Assembly: GCF_009834025.1 (NCBI RefSeq)
Contig: NZ_CP047156.1
Coordinates: 2,480,001 to 2,544,000 of the forward strand
Length of the DNA stretch: 64,000 bases
Source of the DNA: Epidermidibacterium keratini
GTDB taxonomy: Bacteria; Actinomycetota; Actinomycetes; Mycobacteriales; Antricoccaceae
Reading direction: 5' to 3'
This document shows positions 8,985 through 17,362 of the stretch, piece after piece; position 1 is the first letter of the stretch, and every line of letters starts with the position of its first letter. Position numbers and translations under genes: made by a program. The notes under the pieces are model-generated. The model searched no databases, was not told the DNA's origin, and worked only from the letters and a program-made list of their open reading frames with translations.

Positions 8985-9584
8985 ATGCGCCACCGCACCC
9001 GCGCGGCGATGATTGCTACGGCGTTGACGCTGTCGCTGTCCGCGTGTGGCGGCGTTCAAGAGCGGGCGAGTACGCCGAGCGCGACCACGACGACCACTCC
9101 GCCGCCGGCGGCGTCCGGACCGCAATGCGCCAGCCTGGGCGGAGACGCGCTGCCCGAGCTGTCGGACAAGACGCTGAGTGAGGCGGCCGCGGCCATGCCC
9201 GGCACCGTTACCTACTCCGGCTTCCTGCAGGCTAACGCCGACCGCGCCGAGCAACTCGACAAGGCCCGCGGGGTCAGCGTCTTTATCCCGGCCGACCCGG
9301 CGTTCACGGCCATGGATGCCGACACCGCGGCCAAGCTCGCCGACCCAGCCTGGGGACTCGCGCTGCTGGAGTACTCGGTGGTCACCCAGACCGTGCTGCC
9401 CGACGCGCTCAACACCACGGCCGCCGAGCTGCCGACCGTACGCAGCCAAGATGCGCAGATCACCACCGCGCCGGTCAACGGTGCACCGCTGCTCAACGGC
9501 GCCGCGGGGGTGCTGTGCGCCAGCATCGCCTTCGACGGCGGCGTGATCTACCTGACCGACAAGGTCCTGCTGCCGCCGGGTTAA
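8985..9584 (+). CDS. Fasciclin-domain lipoprotein, MPB70-like
   Basis: This 199-residue protein has a lipoprotein signal with lipobox LSAC, then a Thr/Pro-rich linker and a fasciclin (FAS1) domain over about residues 45-199. FAS1 marks are FIPADPAFTAMD, LLEYSVVTQ and a C-terminal VIYLTDKVLLPP strand. FAS1 domains act in cell-surface adhesion; MPB70/MPT83 of mycobacteria are the closest known actinobacterial type. The ATG at 8985 has GGAG 8 nt before it. A GTG at 8976 in the same frame would add three residues and cannot be excluded. There is no obvious operon partner. Confidence 0.85.
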   Translation: MRHRTRAAMIATALTLSLSACGGVQERASTPSATTTTTPPPAASGPQCASLGGDALPELSDKTLSEAAAAMPGTVTYSGFLQANADRAEQLDKARGVSVFIPADPAFTAMDADTAAKLADPAWGLALLEYSVVTQTVLPDALNTTAAELPTVRSQDAQITTAPVNGAPLLNGAAGVLCASIAFDGGVIYLTDKVLLPPG

Positions 9585-9668
9585 CGGCGTACCCGCGATG
9601 AGCAGCGAGAACGTAACAATCGATTAACGCGGGCGTGCCCCGACTCAGCGAGATAGTGGCGTAGGCCA

Positions 9669-9674
9669 TAAGGT
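9669..9674 (+). promoter_or_regulatory. -10 box TAAGGT of a probable leaderless mRNA
   Basis: TAAGGT ends 7 nt before the ATG at 9682 with no ribosome site between, the usual spacing for transcription starting at the first base of the start codon in actinobacteria. Confidence 0.55.
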
Positions 9675-9681
9675 CGGACAA

Positions 9682-11970
9682 ATGGTTCGCGATCCTGACG
9701 CGGGCACCGACCACCCGGCCCGCCCCACCCAGCACTCGCCCGAGCAGTCGCCTGAGCGGTTGTCTGACGACGTCCAGGCGACCAAAGCCACCGACGTGCT
9801 CGCCGATGGCGATCCCAACCACACCCCCTCCGTAGACGAGCTCATCGCCGAGTACGACGAGGAGAAGCCGTCTCGCCAGCTCAGCCCCGGGCTCGACCGG
9901 GTGATCACCGCCTTCACGTTTGCCGCGTCGGTGTTCGTGCTGTGGCAGGTCTTCTTCCCGCTGAGCCAGGGCAAGCAGTACTACCTCATCATCTTCCTGA
10001 CCCTCGTCCTGCCGCTGATCTTCCTGCTCTACCGGTTTGGGCGGCGCAAGCCGGTAGCAGAGGTCACCGAGGAGTCAACCGGCGATGGTGTCGACGAGGC
10101 GGCGGGTCGGCGTACTCGCCGCCGTCGGCGCACCGACAACCCGGGCATCATCGACTGGGCGCTGGCGATCATCGCGTTCATCGTCTGCGTCTACCCGCTG
10201 ATCCCGTTTGAGATCGGCGATGGCGGCGGTGGGTTCAACGCGTTCCTGGATCGACAGGGGTTGCTCGGCAACGTCGACCTCATCATGGGCTTCGCGCTGA
10301 CCATCTTGATCTTGGAGGCGACGCGGCGTACGACCGGGCTGGTCATGCCGATCGCGTGCATCATCTTCGCGCTGTATGCCTACTACGGCGGACTGCTGCC
10401 GCGCGACTGGGTGATCAGCCACGCGGGCATCAACTGGTCGCAGATCATCAACGCCTTCTACAACGAGGGCAACGGCTTCTTCGGTACGCCGCTGGCGGTC
10501 TGTGCGTCGTACATCGTGCTCTTCACCATCTACGGCGCCGTCCTCGAACGCACTGGCGCGGGCCGGTTCTTCGTCGACGTGTCGTTTGCCGCCTTCCGCA
10601 AGTCCAAGGCAGCTCCGGGGCGCACCGTCACGCTGTCCGGCTTCCTGCTCGGCACCGTCTCCGGCTCGGGTACGGCGACCACGGTCACGCTCGGCTCCAT
10701 CGCCTGGCCGATCCTGCGGCGCGCTCGCTATCCGCGCGAGAACGCCGGCGGCCTGCTCGCCGCGGCCGGCATCGGCGCGATCCTGTCTCCGCCGACCCTC
10801 GGGGCGGCGGCGTTCATCATCGCCGAATACCTGCAGGTCAACTACCTCGAAGTGCTGCTGTGGGCGACGATCCCGACGATCCTCTACTACACCGGCATCA
10901 TCCTGGCGGTCGAGATCGACGGGCGCCGCTTCGGTGCGCACGCGGTCGAGATGCCCAAGCAGCGGGCGTGGCCGCTGATCAAGCGGTTCGGCTACCACTT
11001 CTTCTCGCTGTTCGTGATCATCTTCTTCCTCGCGATGGACATCCCGCCGTTCAAGGCGATCGTCTACGCGATCGGTGTCGCGATGGCGTTCGGGCTGATC
11101 GAGCGGCTCGTCTCGAAGGGCGACCCGCTCGACCCGGACTACGTGAAGCCGTCGTCGCTGCCGGAGTCGCAGCGCCCGACTATCGGCAGCGCCGTACTGA
11201 CCTACCTCAAGGACATGTACTACGCGCTGTCCAGCGGCATCCGCTCGGTGCTTCCTGTCGCCGCCGTCTGCGCCGCCGCCGGCATCATCGTCTCGGTGCT
11301 GACCAAGACCGGTCTCGCCCAGACGCTGGGCAACATGCTCGTGCAGGCTGCCGCGGGTCTCAGCGACAACCCGACCGTCATCCTGATCATCACGGCCGTC
11401 TTCGCCGCGCTCGCAGTCACGCTGCTCGGGCTCGCCGTACCGGTCACCGCGTCGTTCATCATCGCGTGGACGATCTTCGCGCTGCCGATGACCGACCTCG
11501 GGATCAGCCGCCCGGAGACGGCGATGTTCATCTTCTACTACGCCGTACTCTCCGAGGTCTCACCGCCGACCGCGCTCGCGGCCGTCGCGGCCTCGGCGAT
11601 CACCGGCGGCAAGCCGATCGCCACGATGTGGCAGACGTGGAAATACACGCTGCCGGCCTTCCTTGCCCCGCTCGCGTTCGTGCTCACCGAAAACGGCTCG
11701 CACCTGCTGATGCAGGGCGACGCGCTGTCGATCATCTGGACGGCACTCGTTTCGATCATCGCGGTCGCGGCGCTCGCCGCGTGCACTGGAGGATGGCTCT
11801 ACGGCCCGGCCAACGCGATCGAGCGCATCCTGTGCATTCCGGCGGCGCTGCTGCTGCTCTACCTACAACCGTGGACCATCGGCATCGGCCTGGGCTTCCT
11901 GGTGCTCGCGTTCATCCTCAACATCGTCCGCACGACAAAAAACACACCTAGCCAGGAGGCAGTGGCATGA
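9682..11970 (+). CDS. TRAP transporter fused permease (DctQ-DctM fusion, TAXI type)
   Basis: This 762-residue membrane protein starts with about 70 hydrophilic residues and continues with a 4-helix DctQ-like part and a 12-helix DctM-like part, the single-chain arrangement of TAXI-linked TRAP permeases. Typical DctM stretches include LSGFLLGTVSGSGTATTVTLG, LAAAGIGAILSPPTLGAAAF and ITAVFAALAVTLLGLAVPVTA. It uses an ion gradient to take up a substrate delivered by the binding protein encoded by the next gene, which overlaps it by 4 nt (ATGA). Substrates of TAXI systems are mostly dicarboxylates or other organic acids; this one is not identifiable. A basic RRTRRRRRTDN segment near residue 150 marks the loop between the early helices. 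Confidence 0.95.
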   Translation: MVRDPDAGTDHPARPTQHSPEQSPERLSDDVQATKATDVLADGDPNHTPSVDELIAEYDEEKPSRQLSPGLDRVITAFTFAASVFVLWQVFFPLSQGKQYYLIIFLTLVLPLIFLLYRFGRRKPVAEVTEESTGDGVDEAAGRRTRRRRRTDNPGIIDWALAIIAFIVCVYPLIPFEIGDGGGGFNAFLDRQGLLGNVDLIMGFALTILILEATRRTTGLVMPIACIIFALYAYYGGLLPRDWVISHAGINWSQIINAFYNEGNGFFGTPLAVCASYIVLFTIYGAVLERTGAGRFFVDVSFAAFRKSKAAPGRTVTLSGFLLGTVSGSGTATTVTLGSIAWPILRRARYPRENAGGLLAAAGIGAILSPPTLGAAAFIIAEYLQVNYLEVLLWATIPTILYYTGIILAVEIDGRRFGAHAVEMPKQRAWPLIKRFGYHFFSLFVIIFFLAMDIPPFKAIVYAIGVAMAFGLIERLVSKGDPLDPDYVKPSSLPESQRPTIGSAVLTYLKDMYYALSSGIRSVLPVAAVCAAAGIIVSVLTKTGLAQTLGNMLVQAAAGLSDNPTVILIITAVFAALAVTLLGLAVPVTASFIIAWTIFALPMTDLGISRPETAMFIFYYAVLSEVSPPTALAAVAASAITGGKPIATMWQTWKYTLPAFLAPLAFVLTENGSHLLMQGDALSIIWTALVSIIAVAALAACTGGWLYGPANAIERILCIPAALLLLYLQPWTIGIGLGFLVLAFILNIVRTTKNTPSQEAVA

Positions 11971-12989
11971 AGGTAGGAAAGTCCCGCACGAGGATGGCGG
12001 TCGTCGCGATCGCGTCCGCTGTCGCGCTCGTACTCACCGGCTGCGGCGGTGGCAAGCAGACCGCCTCGCAGGCTGAGGAGAACTCCGACGGCAGCATTAA
12101 GTGCGAGTTCACAGAGGGCCAGCTGACGATCGCTACCGGCAACAGCAGTGGTGTGTACTACGTGCTTGGCGGCGGCATCGCCAACCTGATCAGCAATAAC
12201 TCCGATGGCAAGGTCAAGGCCACTGCGGCTGAGACCGGCGCGTCGGTGCAAAACATCCAGCAGCTCGTCGCCGGCGACTACGACATCGCCTTCACCCTGG
12301 CCGACACGGCTGCGGACGCGGTCGAGGGCAAGGGCGCGTTCGAAGGCAACAAAGCCGACATCAAGGCGCTCGCGCGGATCTACTCCAACTACACGCAGGT
12401 CGTCGTACGCAAGGACTCCGGCATCAAGTCGGTCGAAGACATGGCCGGCAAGACGATCTCGACCGGTTCGCCGAAGTCCGGCACCGAGGTCATCGCGACT
12501 CGTTTGCTGGAGTCGGCAGGTCTCAACATCGACTCCGACATCAGCGCGCAGCGCCTGGATCTTCAGGCCAGCGTCGACGGCATGAAGGACGGTTCGATCG
12601 ACGGGCTCGTGTGGTCCGGTGGCCTGCCGACTCCGGCGATCACCGACCTCTTCACCTCGATCGGCGGCGACGTCGAGTTCATCGATGTGACCCCTCAGCT
12701 GAAGAAGCTGCAGGACATCAACCAGGTGTACGCCGAGGGCACCATCCCGGCCGATACCTATGGCACGCCGAGCGAGATCAAGACGATCGTCGTACCCAAC
12801 CTGCTTGTTGTCAGCTCGGACTTCCCGACCAACAACGCCTGCGCGATCACCCAGATGATCTTCGAGAAGAAGAGCGATCTGGAGCAGGTGCACCCGTCGG
12901 CCGGTGAGCTGGACCCGAAGACGGCCCAGGAGACCGATCCGGTCGAGCTCAACGAGGGCGCCAAGCAGGCTCTGGAGGAGCTTAGCTAG
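11967..12989 (+). CDS. TAXI-family TRAP transporter solute-binding lipoprotein
   Basis: This 340-residue protein has a lipoprotein signal peptide with lipobox LTGC and then the TAXI fold. LTIATGNSSGVYYVLGGGIANLIS is the family opening, DIAFTLADTAADA follows, and GKTISTGSPKSGTEVIATRLLESAG matches the second lobe. TAXI proteins capture solute outside the membrane and hand it to the fused permease encoded immediately upstream. Translation is coupled by a 4-nt ATGA overlap. An inverted repeat begins 16 nt after the stop and separates the pair from pyrE. Confidence 0.95.
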   Translation: MKVGKSRTRMAVVAIASAVALVLTGCGGGKQTASQAEENSDGSIKCEFTEGQLTIATGNSSGVYYVLGGGIANLISNNSDGKVKATAAETGASVQNIQQLVAGDYDIAFTLADTAADAVEGKGAFEGNKADIKALARIYSNYTQVVVRKDSGIKSVEDMAGKTISTGSPKSGTEVIATRLLESAGLNIDSDISAQRLDLQASVDGMKDGSIDGLVWSGGLPTPAITDLFTSIGGDVEFIDVTPQLKKLQDINQVYAEGTIPADTYGTPSEIKTIVVPNLLVVSSDFPTNNACAITQMIFEKKSDLEQVHPSAGELDPKTAQETDPVELNEGAKQALEELS

Positions 12990-13005
12990 CGCCTCTCGAA
13001 CCAAT

Positions 13006-13064
13006 ACCGCACACCACAGCGGGGGTCACGCGAAATATCGCGTGGCCCCGCTCTGGTGTGCGGT
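13006..13064. terminator. Inverted repeat between TAXI gene and pyrE, CCGCACACCA hairpin family
   Basis: Outer arms ACCGCACACCA (13006-13016) and its complement (13054-13064) enclose a second stem (13018-13032 with 13039-13052, one bulged G). No T run follows. The same outer arm CCGCACACCA occurs in the hairpin at 16598-16670. Confidence 0.65.
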
Positions 13065-13122
13065 TGTGGTTGCTGCTGCCGGTATCGTGACGCGCGGACT
13101 TCCGACCGCCGAAGGAGCGCCG

Positions 13123-13653
13123 ATGACCGATCGACTGCTGGAGCTGATCAACGAGATCGCCGTCGTACACGGCAAAGTCACGCTCTCCAGCGGAGCGGAG
13201 GCCGATTGGTACGTCGACCTGCGGCGAGTCACCCTGCACCATGAAGCGGCGCCGCTGATCGGGGCGCGGATGCTCGAGGCGACCGCGGACCTGGAGTACG
13301 ACGTCGTCGGGGGACTGACCCTTGGTGCCGATCCCGTCGCCACGGCGATGCTGCACGCTGCGGCGGCGCAGGGCCGCGCCCTGGACGCGTGCGTCGTACG
13401 CAAGGCCCAGAAGGCGCACGGCATGCAGCGGCAGGTCGAAGGGCCAGGGGTCGAGGGCCGGCGGGTGCTCGCGGTCGATGACACCTCGACGACCGGCGGT
13501 TCGGTGCTGCAGGCCGTCGAGGCGCTGCGGGCCGCAGGGGCTGAGGTCGTCGGCGTCGGGCTGGTCGTCGACCGCGGGGTCGCAGACGTGGTCGCGCAGG
13601 CCGGACTTCCGCTGCGCACGGTCTACACCACCGCCGACCTCAACACCCCCTAA
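13123..13653 (+). CDS. pyrE: Orotate phosphoribosyltransferase
   Basis: This 176-residue type I phosphoribosyltransferase converts orotate and PRPP to OMP in de novo pyrimidine synthesis. The PRPP-binding loop is VLAVDDTSTTGGS near residues 115-127, preceded by the KAQKAHG flexible loop (near 90-96) that carries the catalytic Lys. The N-terminal HGKVTLSSGAEADWYVDLRR is characteristic of PyrE. The ATG at 13123 is decided by GAAGGAG 5 nt before it; the longer in-frame extension would run through the upstream hairpin. The length is normal for the family. Other pyr genes are not adjacent. A 21-bp tandem repeat array starts 17 nt after the stop. Confidence 0.95.
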   Translation: MTDRLLELINEIAVVHGKVTLSSGAEADWYVDLRRVTLHHEAAPLIGARMLEATADLEYDVVGGLTLGADPVATAMLHAAAAQGRALDACVVRKAQKAHGMQRQVEGPGVEGRRVLAVDDTSTTGGSVLQAVEALRAAGAEVVGVGLVVDRGVADVVAQAGLPLRTVYTTADLNTP

Positions 13654-13670
13654 CCCCCGCCCCTTCCGCC

Positions 13671-13775
13671 GATCCGAACGTTAATCCCGCCGATCCGAGC
13701 GTTATTTCCGTCGATCCGAGCGTTATTTCCGTCGATCCGAGAGAAGTTGTGCGTCGATCCGAAAGAAGTCGCGCA
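13671..13775 (+). repeat. Five-unit 21-bp tandem repeat array (GATCCGA family), locus 1
   Basis: Heads GATCCGA start at 13671, 13692, 13713, 13734 and 13755, exactly 21 bp apart. The 14-bp tails come in two sorts: RCGTTAWTYCCG-type in units 1-3 and an AGAAGT-containing type in units 4-5. The array lies between the pyrE stop and the lemA promoter region. The same family occurs at 18375-18452 (reverse) and 26668-26772. Confidence 0.9.
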
Positions 13776-13865
13776 CAGGGAACGCATATCGACGCGTCGG
13801 CCTCCAAGCACGCGGTTCCGATACGGTAGAGCCTGAGTTTCGCTCGGTCCTAGGGAGGACTTCTC

Positions 13866-14810
13866 GTGAGCATTGGTGTCATCATCCTGCTGATCGTCCT
13901 AGCGATCATTGCGTTCGTCGTCATCGGCGGCGTCGTGATGTACAACCGCTTCGTCTCGCAGCGCAACCTCGTCGAGGAGTCCTGGCGACAGATCGACGTC
14001 GAGCTCAAGCGCCGCTACGACCTGATTCCCAACCTGATCGAGACCGTCAAGGCGTTCGCAACTCATGAGCGGCAGGTGCTCGAGTCGGTCGTGCAGGCGC
14101 GCGCAAACGCGGTCAACGTGCACGATGCGCCGGGTCGTACGCCGGAGCAGCAGGGCCGCGCCGAGGGCGAGCTGTCGGGGAGCCTGAACCGGCTGTTCGC
14201 GCTGGCCGAGAACTACCCGACCTTGCGCTCAAACGAAAACTTCCTGCAGCTGCAGCGCGAAATGACCGACACCGAGGACCGGATCGCGGCCGGCCGCCGC
14301 TTCTACAACGGCAACGTCCGCGCGCTGAACACCCGCGTCGAGTCGTTCCCGTCGAACATCATCGCCAACATGTTCAAGTTCACCAAGGAGCAGTACTTCG
14401 AGCTTGACGACCCGGGCGCGCGCGACGCCGTACGTGCCGACTTCTCGTCCCTGACCGGTGCGGGCCCTCAGTCGCGTGAGACCTACCGCGACCCCAACAG
14501 CACCCAGGGTGCGACTCCGGGAATGACCGCGGGATCGCCGCAGGCAATCAGCAACCCGGCGCCGATGCCGCAGCCCGGACAGTCGTCGCCGCAGTTCCAG
14601 TCAGAGCCGAGCTCCTACCCAACTTCCCAGCCACAGCAGCAGGTTCAGCCGCCGGCACAGGGTTTCGGCCAGCAGGGATTCGGTCAGCAGGGCTCGCCGC
14701 AGCAGGGTAGCGGTCAGCAGGGTTACGGCCAGCCAGCGAGCCAGCCGTCGCAGAGTCAGTTTGGTACGCCGCCACCGAACTCCGATCCCGGGCAACCGGG
14801 CCCGCGCTAA
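13866..14810 (+). CDS. LemA family protein with Q/G-rich C-terminal extension
   Basis: This 314-residue protein has one N-terminal helix (about 4-26), then the LemA helical domain (about 27-195) with the conserved NLVEESWRQIDVELKRRYDLIPNL start and RRFYNGNVRALNTRVESFPSNI end. The usual LemA length is 180-200. Here residues 200-314 are an extra low-complexity tail rich in Gln, Gly, Pro and Ser with repeated GFGQQG-like units. LemA topology places the helical domain outside, or facing the membrane. The role is unsettled and often linked to envelope stress and TPM-domain partners. The GTG start has GGGAGG upstream. A small membrane protein gene follows 10 nt later. Confidence 0.92.
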   Translation: MSIGVIILLIVLAIIAFVVIGGVVMYNRFVSQRNLVEESWRQIDVELKRRYDLIPNLIETVKAFATHERQVLESVVQARANAVNVHDAPGRTPEQQGRAEGELSGSLNRLFALAENYPTLRSNENFLQLQREMTDTEDRIAAGRRFYNGNVRALNTRVESFPSNIIANMFKFTKEQYFELDDPGARDAVRADFSSLTGAGPQSRETYRDPNSTQGATPGMTAGSPQAISNPAPMPQPGQSSPQFQSEPSSYPTSQPQQQVQPPAQGFGQQGFGQQGSPQQGSGQQGYGQPASQPSQSQFGTPPPNSDPGQPGPR

Positions 14811-14820
14811 TCCCTGACGC

Positions 14821-15087
14821 ATGGACACTTTCGCGCTGCAGCTTGACCTCGGGGCGATCCAGACCATCGGCCTGATTGCGCTCGGCGTACTTCTGCTGTT
14901 GGCGATCCTCTTCGCCGTGATCATCAAGAAGATCGTCGGCAAGATCATTGCTGTCGTCATCTTGGTCGGGCTGGCGGTAGCGATCTATTCGCAGCGCGGC
15001 AACCTTCAGAGCTGTGAACCCGGCACGACCTGCACGTTCTTCGGAGTGGACGTCGACGTACCCGATCCCAACCCCGACCTGAGCTAG
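14821..15087 (+). CDS. Small membrane protein, unknown function
   Basis: This 88-residue protein has a helix near 14-36 and a second near 40-58, separated by a short KKIVGK turn, then a 30-residue tail with two Cys (QSCEPGTTC) and many Asp and Pro. The Cys pair could form a disulphide if the tail is outside. It begins 10 nt after lemA, so it is probably cotranslated with it. A possible TAATCC box overlapping the lemA stop is too weak to call a separate promoter. No recognised family. Confidence 0.7.
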   Translation: MDTFALQLDLGAIQTIGLIALGVLLLLAILFAVIIKKIVGKIIAVVILVGLAVAIYSQRGNLQSCEPGTTCTFFGVDVDVPDPNPDLS

Positions 15088-15118
15088 GCGGGCTCCGACG
15101 CGGCCGCAACGAACGGGA

Positions 15119-15124
15119 TACGGT
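15119..15124 (+). promoter_or_regulatory. -10 box TACGGT of a probable leaderless mRNA
   Basis: TACGGT ends exactly 7 nt before the ATG at 15132. The intervening CAGGGGT is a poor ribosome site, so initiation at the first nucleotide of the mRNA is the simplest reading. Confidence 0.5.
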
Positions 15125-15131
15125 CAGGGGT

Positions 15132-16526
15132 ATGCCGATCGTCGACCCGCGTCCTTGCATCGATGAGCTACGTGCCGTATTGCCCGACTCGGTGCTGGTC
15201 ACCGACGAGGACGTCACACTCGCGTACTCGCGCGACATGGCCATGCTGGCGCCGAGTGAGCAGCCCGCTGCGGTCGTCCACGCGCGCAGCACCGACGACG
15301 TCGTCGCAGTGGTCAAAGCGGCCGCCAAGTACGGCGTCGGCGTACACCCAAGAGGTGCTGGATCGGGGCTGGCGGGTTCCTCGAATGCGACGGCGGGTTC
15401 GATCGTGCTGTCGCTGAAGGGGATGGACCAGATCCTTGAGGTCAATCACCAGGACCGCTACGCACGCGTGCAGCCCGGGGTGGTCAATCTGGACTTCCGC
15501 ACGGCGCTCGCCGAGCACGGACTGTTTTACCCGCCGGATCCCTCGTCGTTCGACTGGTGCACGCTGGGCGGCAACCTGTCGACGAACGCCGGCGGACTCT
15601 GCTGCGTGAAGTACGGCGTGACGACCGACTTTGTCATGGGCCTCGAGGTTGTCTTGGCTGACGGCGAGGTGCTGCGGACTGGTCGGCGTACCGTCAAGGG
15701 CGTCGCCGGCTACGATCTCGCGCGAGTTTTCGTAGGCGCAGAAGGAACTTTGGGCATCATCACCGAGGCGACGCTGATGTTGCGCCCGCTGCCCGAGGCG
15801 CCAGCGACGCTCGTCGCGACGTTCAACGACCTATATGACGCCGGTGCCGCCGTACAGCAGATCATCGATGCCGGGCTCGTCCCGTCGCTGCTGGAGATCA
15901 TGGACCAGACAGCGATTCGCGCGGTCGATGACCTGCACCGCATGGAGCTCGATCGCTCGGCTAAGGCGTTGCTGATCGCGCAGTCCGACAGCGGTGGGGC
16001 GCGGGCCGAGCGTGAGATGGACGGGATTGAGAAGGCTGCGCGGTCGTGCGGTACGACGGAGCTGCACCGCACCGAGGACGTCGACGAGGGCAACATGCTG
16101 CTCTTTGCGCGGCGTCAGGCGTTGCCCGCATTGGAGGCGTTGAAGGGCGGATCGCTGGTTGACGATGTCGCCGTACCCCGCTCCCGGATGGCTGACTTCC
16201 TTTGCGGCTGCGAGGAAATCGGCGAGCGCACCGGCACTGTGATCGGCACCTGCGGTCACGCCGGCGACGGCAACATGCACCCGACCATCTGCTTCACCCC
16301 AGGCGACGAGGCCGAGTACGAGCGTGCGAAGGACGCGTTCGCACAGATCCTTGACCTTGGGCTCTCGATGGGCGGCACAGTCACTGGCGAGCATGGGATC
16401 GGCAGTATCAAGATGGACTTCCTGGCCAAGGAGATCGGCGAGGTGGGTCTGCGCGTGCACCGGCAGATCAAGAACGCGCTCGATCCCCAGGGCATCCTCA
16501 ACCCCGGCAAGCTCTTCACCCCGTAA
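15132..16526 (+). CDS. FAD-linked oxidase, glycolate oxidase GlcD-like / D-lactate dehydrogenase-like
   Basis: This 464-residue protein has an N-terminal PCMH-type FAD-binding domain (about 30-215), with VHPRGAGSGLAGSSNAT as pyrophosphate loop and LGGNLSTNAGGLCCVKYG plus GTLGIITEATL as family signatures. The C-terminal cap domain ends in GTVTGEHGIGSIKMDFL. The C-terminal GHAGDGNMHP motif provides metal-binding His. The protein oxidises a 2-hydroxyacid (glycolate, D-lactate, 2-hydroxyglutarate or similar) and passes electrons to an acceptor. No GlcE or GlcF genes are adjacent, so a self-contained single-subunit enzyme is more likely than the three-subunit glycolate oxidase. Confidence 0.9.
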   Translation: MPIVDPRPCIDELRAVLPDSVLVTDEDVTLAYSRDMAMLAPSEQPAAVVHARSTDDVVAVVKAAAKYGVGVHPRGAGSGLAGSSNATAGSIVLSLKGMDQILEVNHQDRYARVQPGVVNLDFRTALAEHGLFYPPDPSSFDWCTLGGNLSTNAGGLCCVKYGVTTDFVMGLEVVLADGEVLRTGRRTVKGVAGYDLARVFVGAEGTLGIITEATLMLRPLPEAPATLVATFNDLYDAGAAVQQIIDAGLVPSLLEIMDQTAIRAVDDLHRMELDRSAKALLIAQSDSGGARAEREMDGIEKAARSCGTTELHRTEDVDEGNMLLFARRQALPALEALKGGSLVDDVAVPRSRMADFLCGCEEIGERTGTVIGTCGHAGDGNMHPTICFTPGDEAEYERAKDAFAQILDLGLSMGGTVTGEHGIGSIKMDFLAKEIGEVGLRVHRQIKNALDPQGILNPGKLFTP

Positions 16527-16597
16527 CCCTCTCGTTCGGCGGTCTTGAGTCGCGCTCTCGATCTCTAGATGAGTTCGTGAGACGGTCGCCGGCTGAA

Positions 16598-16670
16598 GCC
16601 AAAACCGCACACCACGCGCGTGCTCACGCAGTATTTGACGTGGGGTGTGTCCCTGGTGTGCGGAATTGGC
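16598..16670. terminator. Inverted repeat after the FAD oxidase gene, CCGCACACCA hairpin family
   Basis: Arms GCCAA-AA-CCGCACACCA (16598-16614) and the complementary block at 16654-16670 pair with a symmetric A/A internal mismatch. The 39-nt interior has no strong stem. It sits 72 nt after the stop. The outer arm is shared with the hairpin at 13006-13064. Confidence 0.55.
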
Positions 16671-16768
16671 TCGATGCGTCGCGTCCGTGGGCCTGTGGAT
16701 GGAGACTTCCTGCTCACCTGCGCTTTAGGTAGTGTCGGTGCTCACATCCGGAGTTGAGGAGCAGCCCG

Positions 16769-17362
16769 ATGCGGATTCGCCTACTCGGTGCTTGTGCGGC
16801 AGTTGCGCTGGCAGCTGGTCTTGTCGGATGCACGGGCGAAGAGGATCCGGGTCCGCAGACAATTGGGCCGGAGTCGAGTACGTCGGCGACGGGGTCGGCT
16901 TCGAGTAGCGCTGCGCTATCGTCTGCGGCGGTCACGACAGCACCGAAGCCGGCGCAGACGTTTCCGCCGGAACAGCAGCCGATCGTCGATGTCTACTACG
17001 GATACTACGACGCCCTCTACTCGCTGCAGGCGGACACCGATGATTCGGTTCGAGCCGCGCTAACGCCATACGCAACTGCGGAAGTCGTTGAGTTTGTAGT
17101 AGGAGTCTTCGCCAAGTATCGGCTCAATGGAGAAGAATCTCGTGGGTGGCCGACCTACGGGACCATCGAAGTTGTCGTTGATGGCCAGGCTGCCGTGATT
17201 CGGGAGTGCCGCGACAGTAGTTCGGAGTCGGTGGTCAAGGTCGACACTGGGGAAGTGGTCGACTACGGATCGCCCAACACCCAGACACAGACGGATCTGG
17301 CCATCCAGCCGACAGGCAATTGGGCGGTTACGGAGACGTATGCAACTGGGGGTGGGTGTTGA
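16769..17362 (+). CDS. Lipoprotein of unknown function
   Basis: This 197-residue protein has a clear lipoprotein signal (lipobox LVGC), a Ser/Thr/Ala linker to about residue 70, then a compact domain of about 125 residues resembling NTF2-like secreted domains in layout. That domain has two early helices (VDVYYGYYDALYSL and VRAALTPYATAEVVEFVVGVFAKY) followed by beta strands and a Gly/Cys tail. The ATG at 16769 follows GAGGAG; a TTG 15 nt earlier is in frame but less likely. A TAGTGT box lies about 30 nt upstream. It overlaps the next secreted protein gene by 7 nt, so the two are translated together. Confidence 0.8.
   Translation: MRIRLLGACAAVALAAGLVGCTGEEDPGPQTIGPESSTSATGSASSSAALSSAAVTTAPKPAQTFPPEQQPIVDVYYGYYDALYSLQADTDDSVRAALTPYATAEVVEFVVGVFAKYRLNGEESRGWPTYGTIEVVVDGQAAVIRECRDSSSESVVKVDTGEVVDYGSPNTQTQTDLAIQPTGNWAVTETYATGGGC

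Noticed and set aside
8186-13815. 15-mer CCTCCAAGCACGCGG upstream of both the 8224 gene (8186-8200) and lemA (13801-13815)
   Set aside because: A shared 15-mer is expected by chance once or twice in 64 kb of GC-rich DNA; positions relative to the start codons differ.
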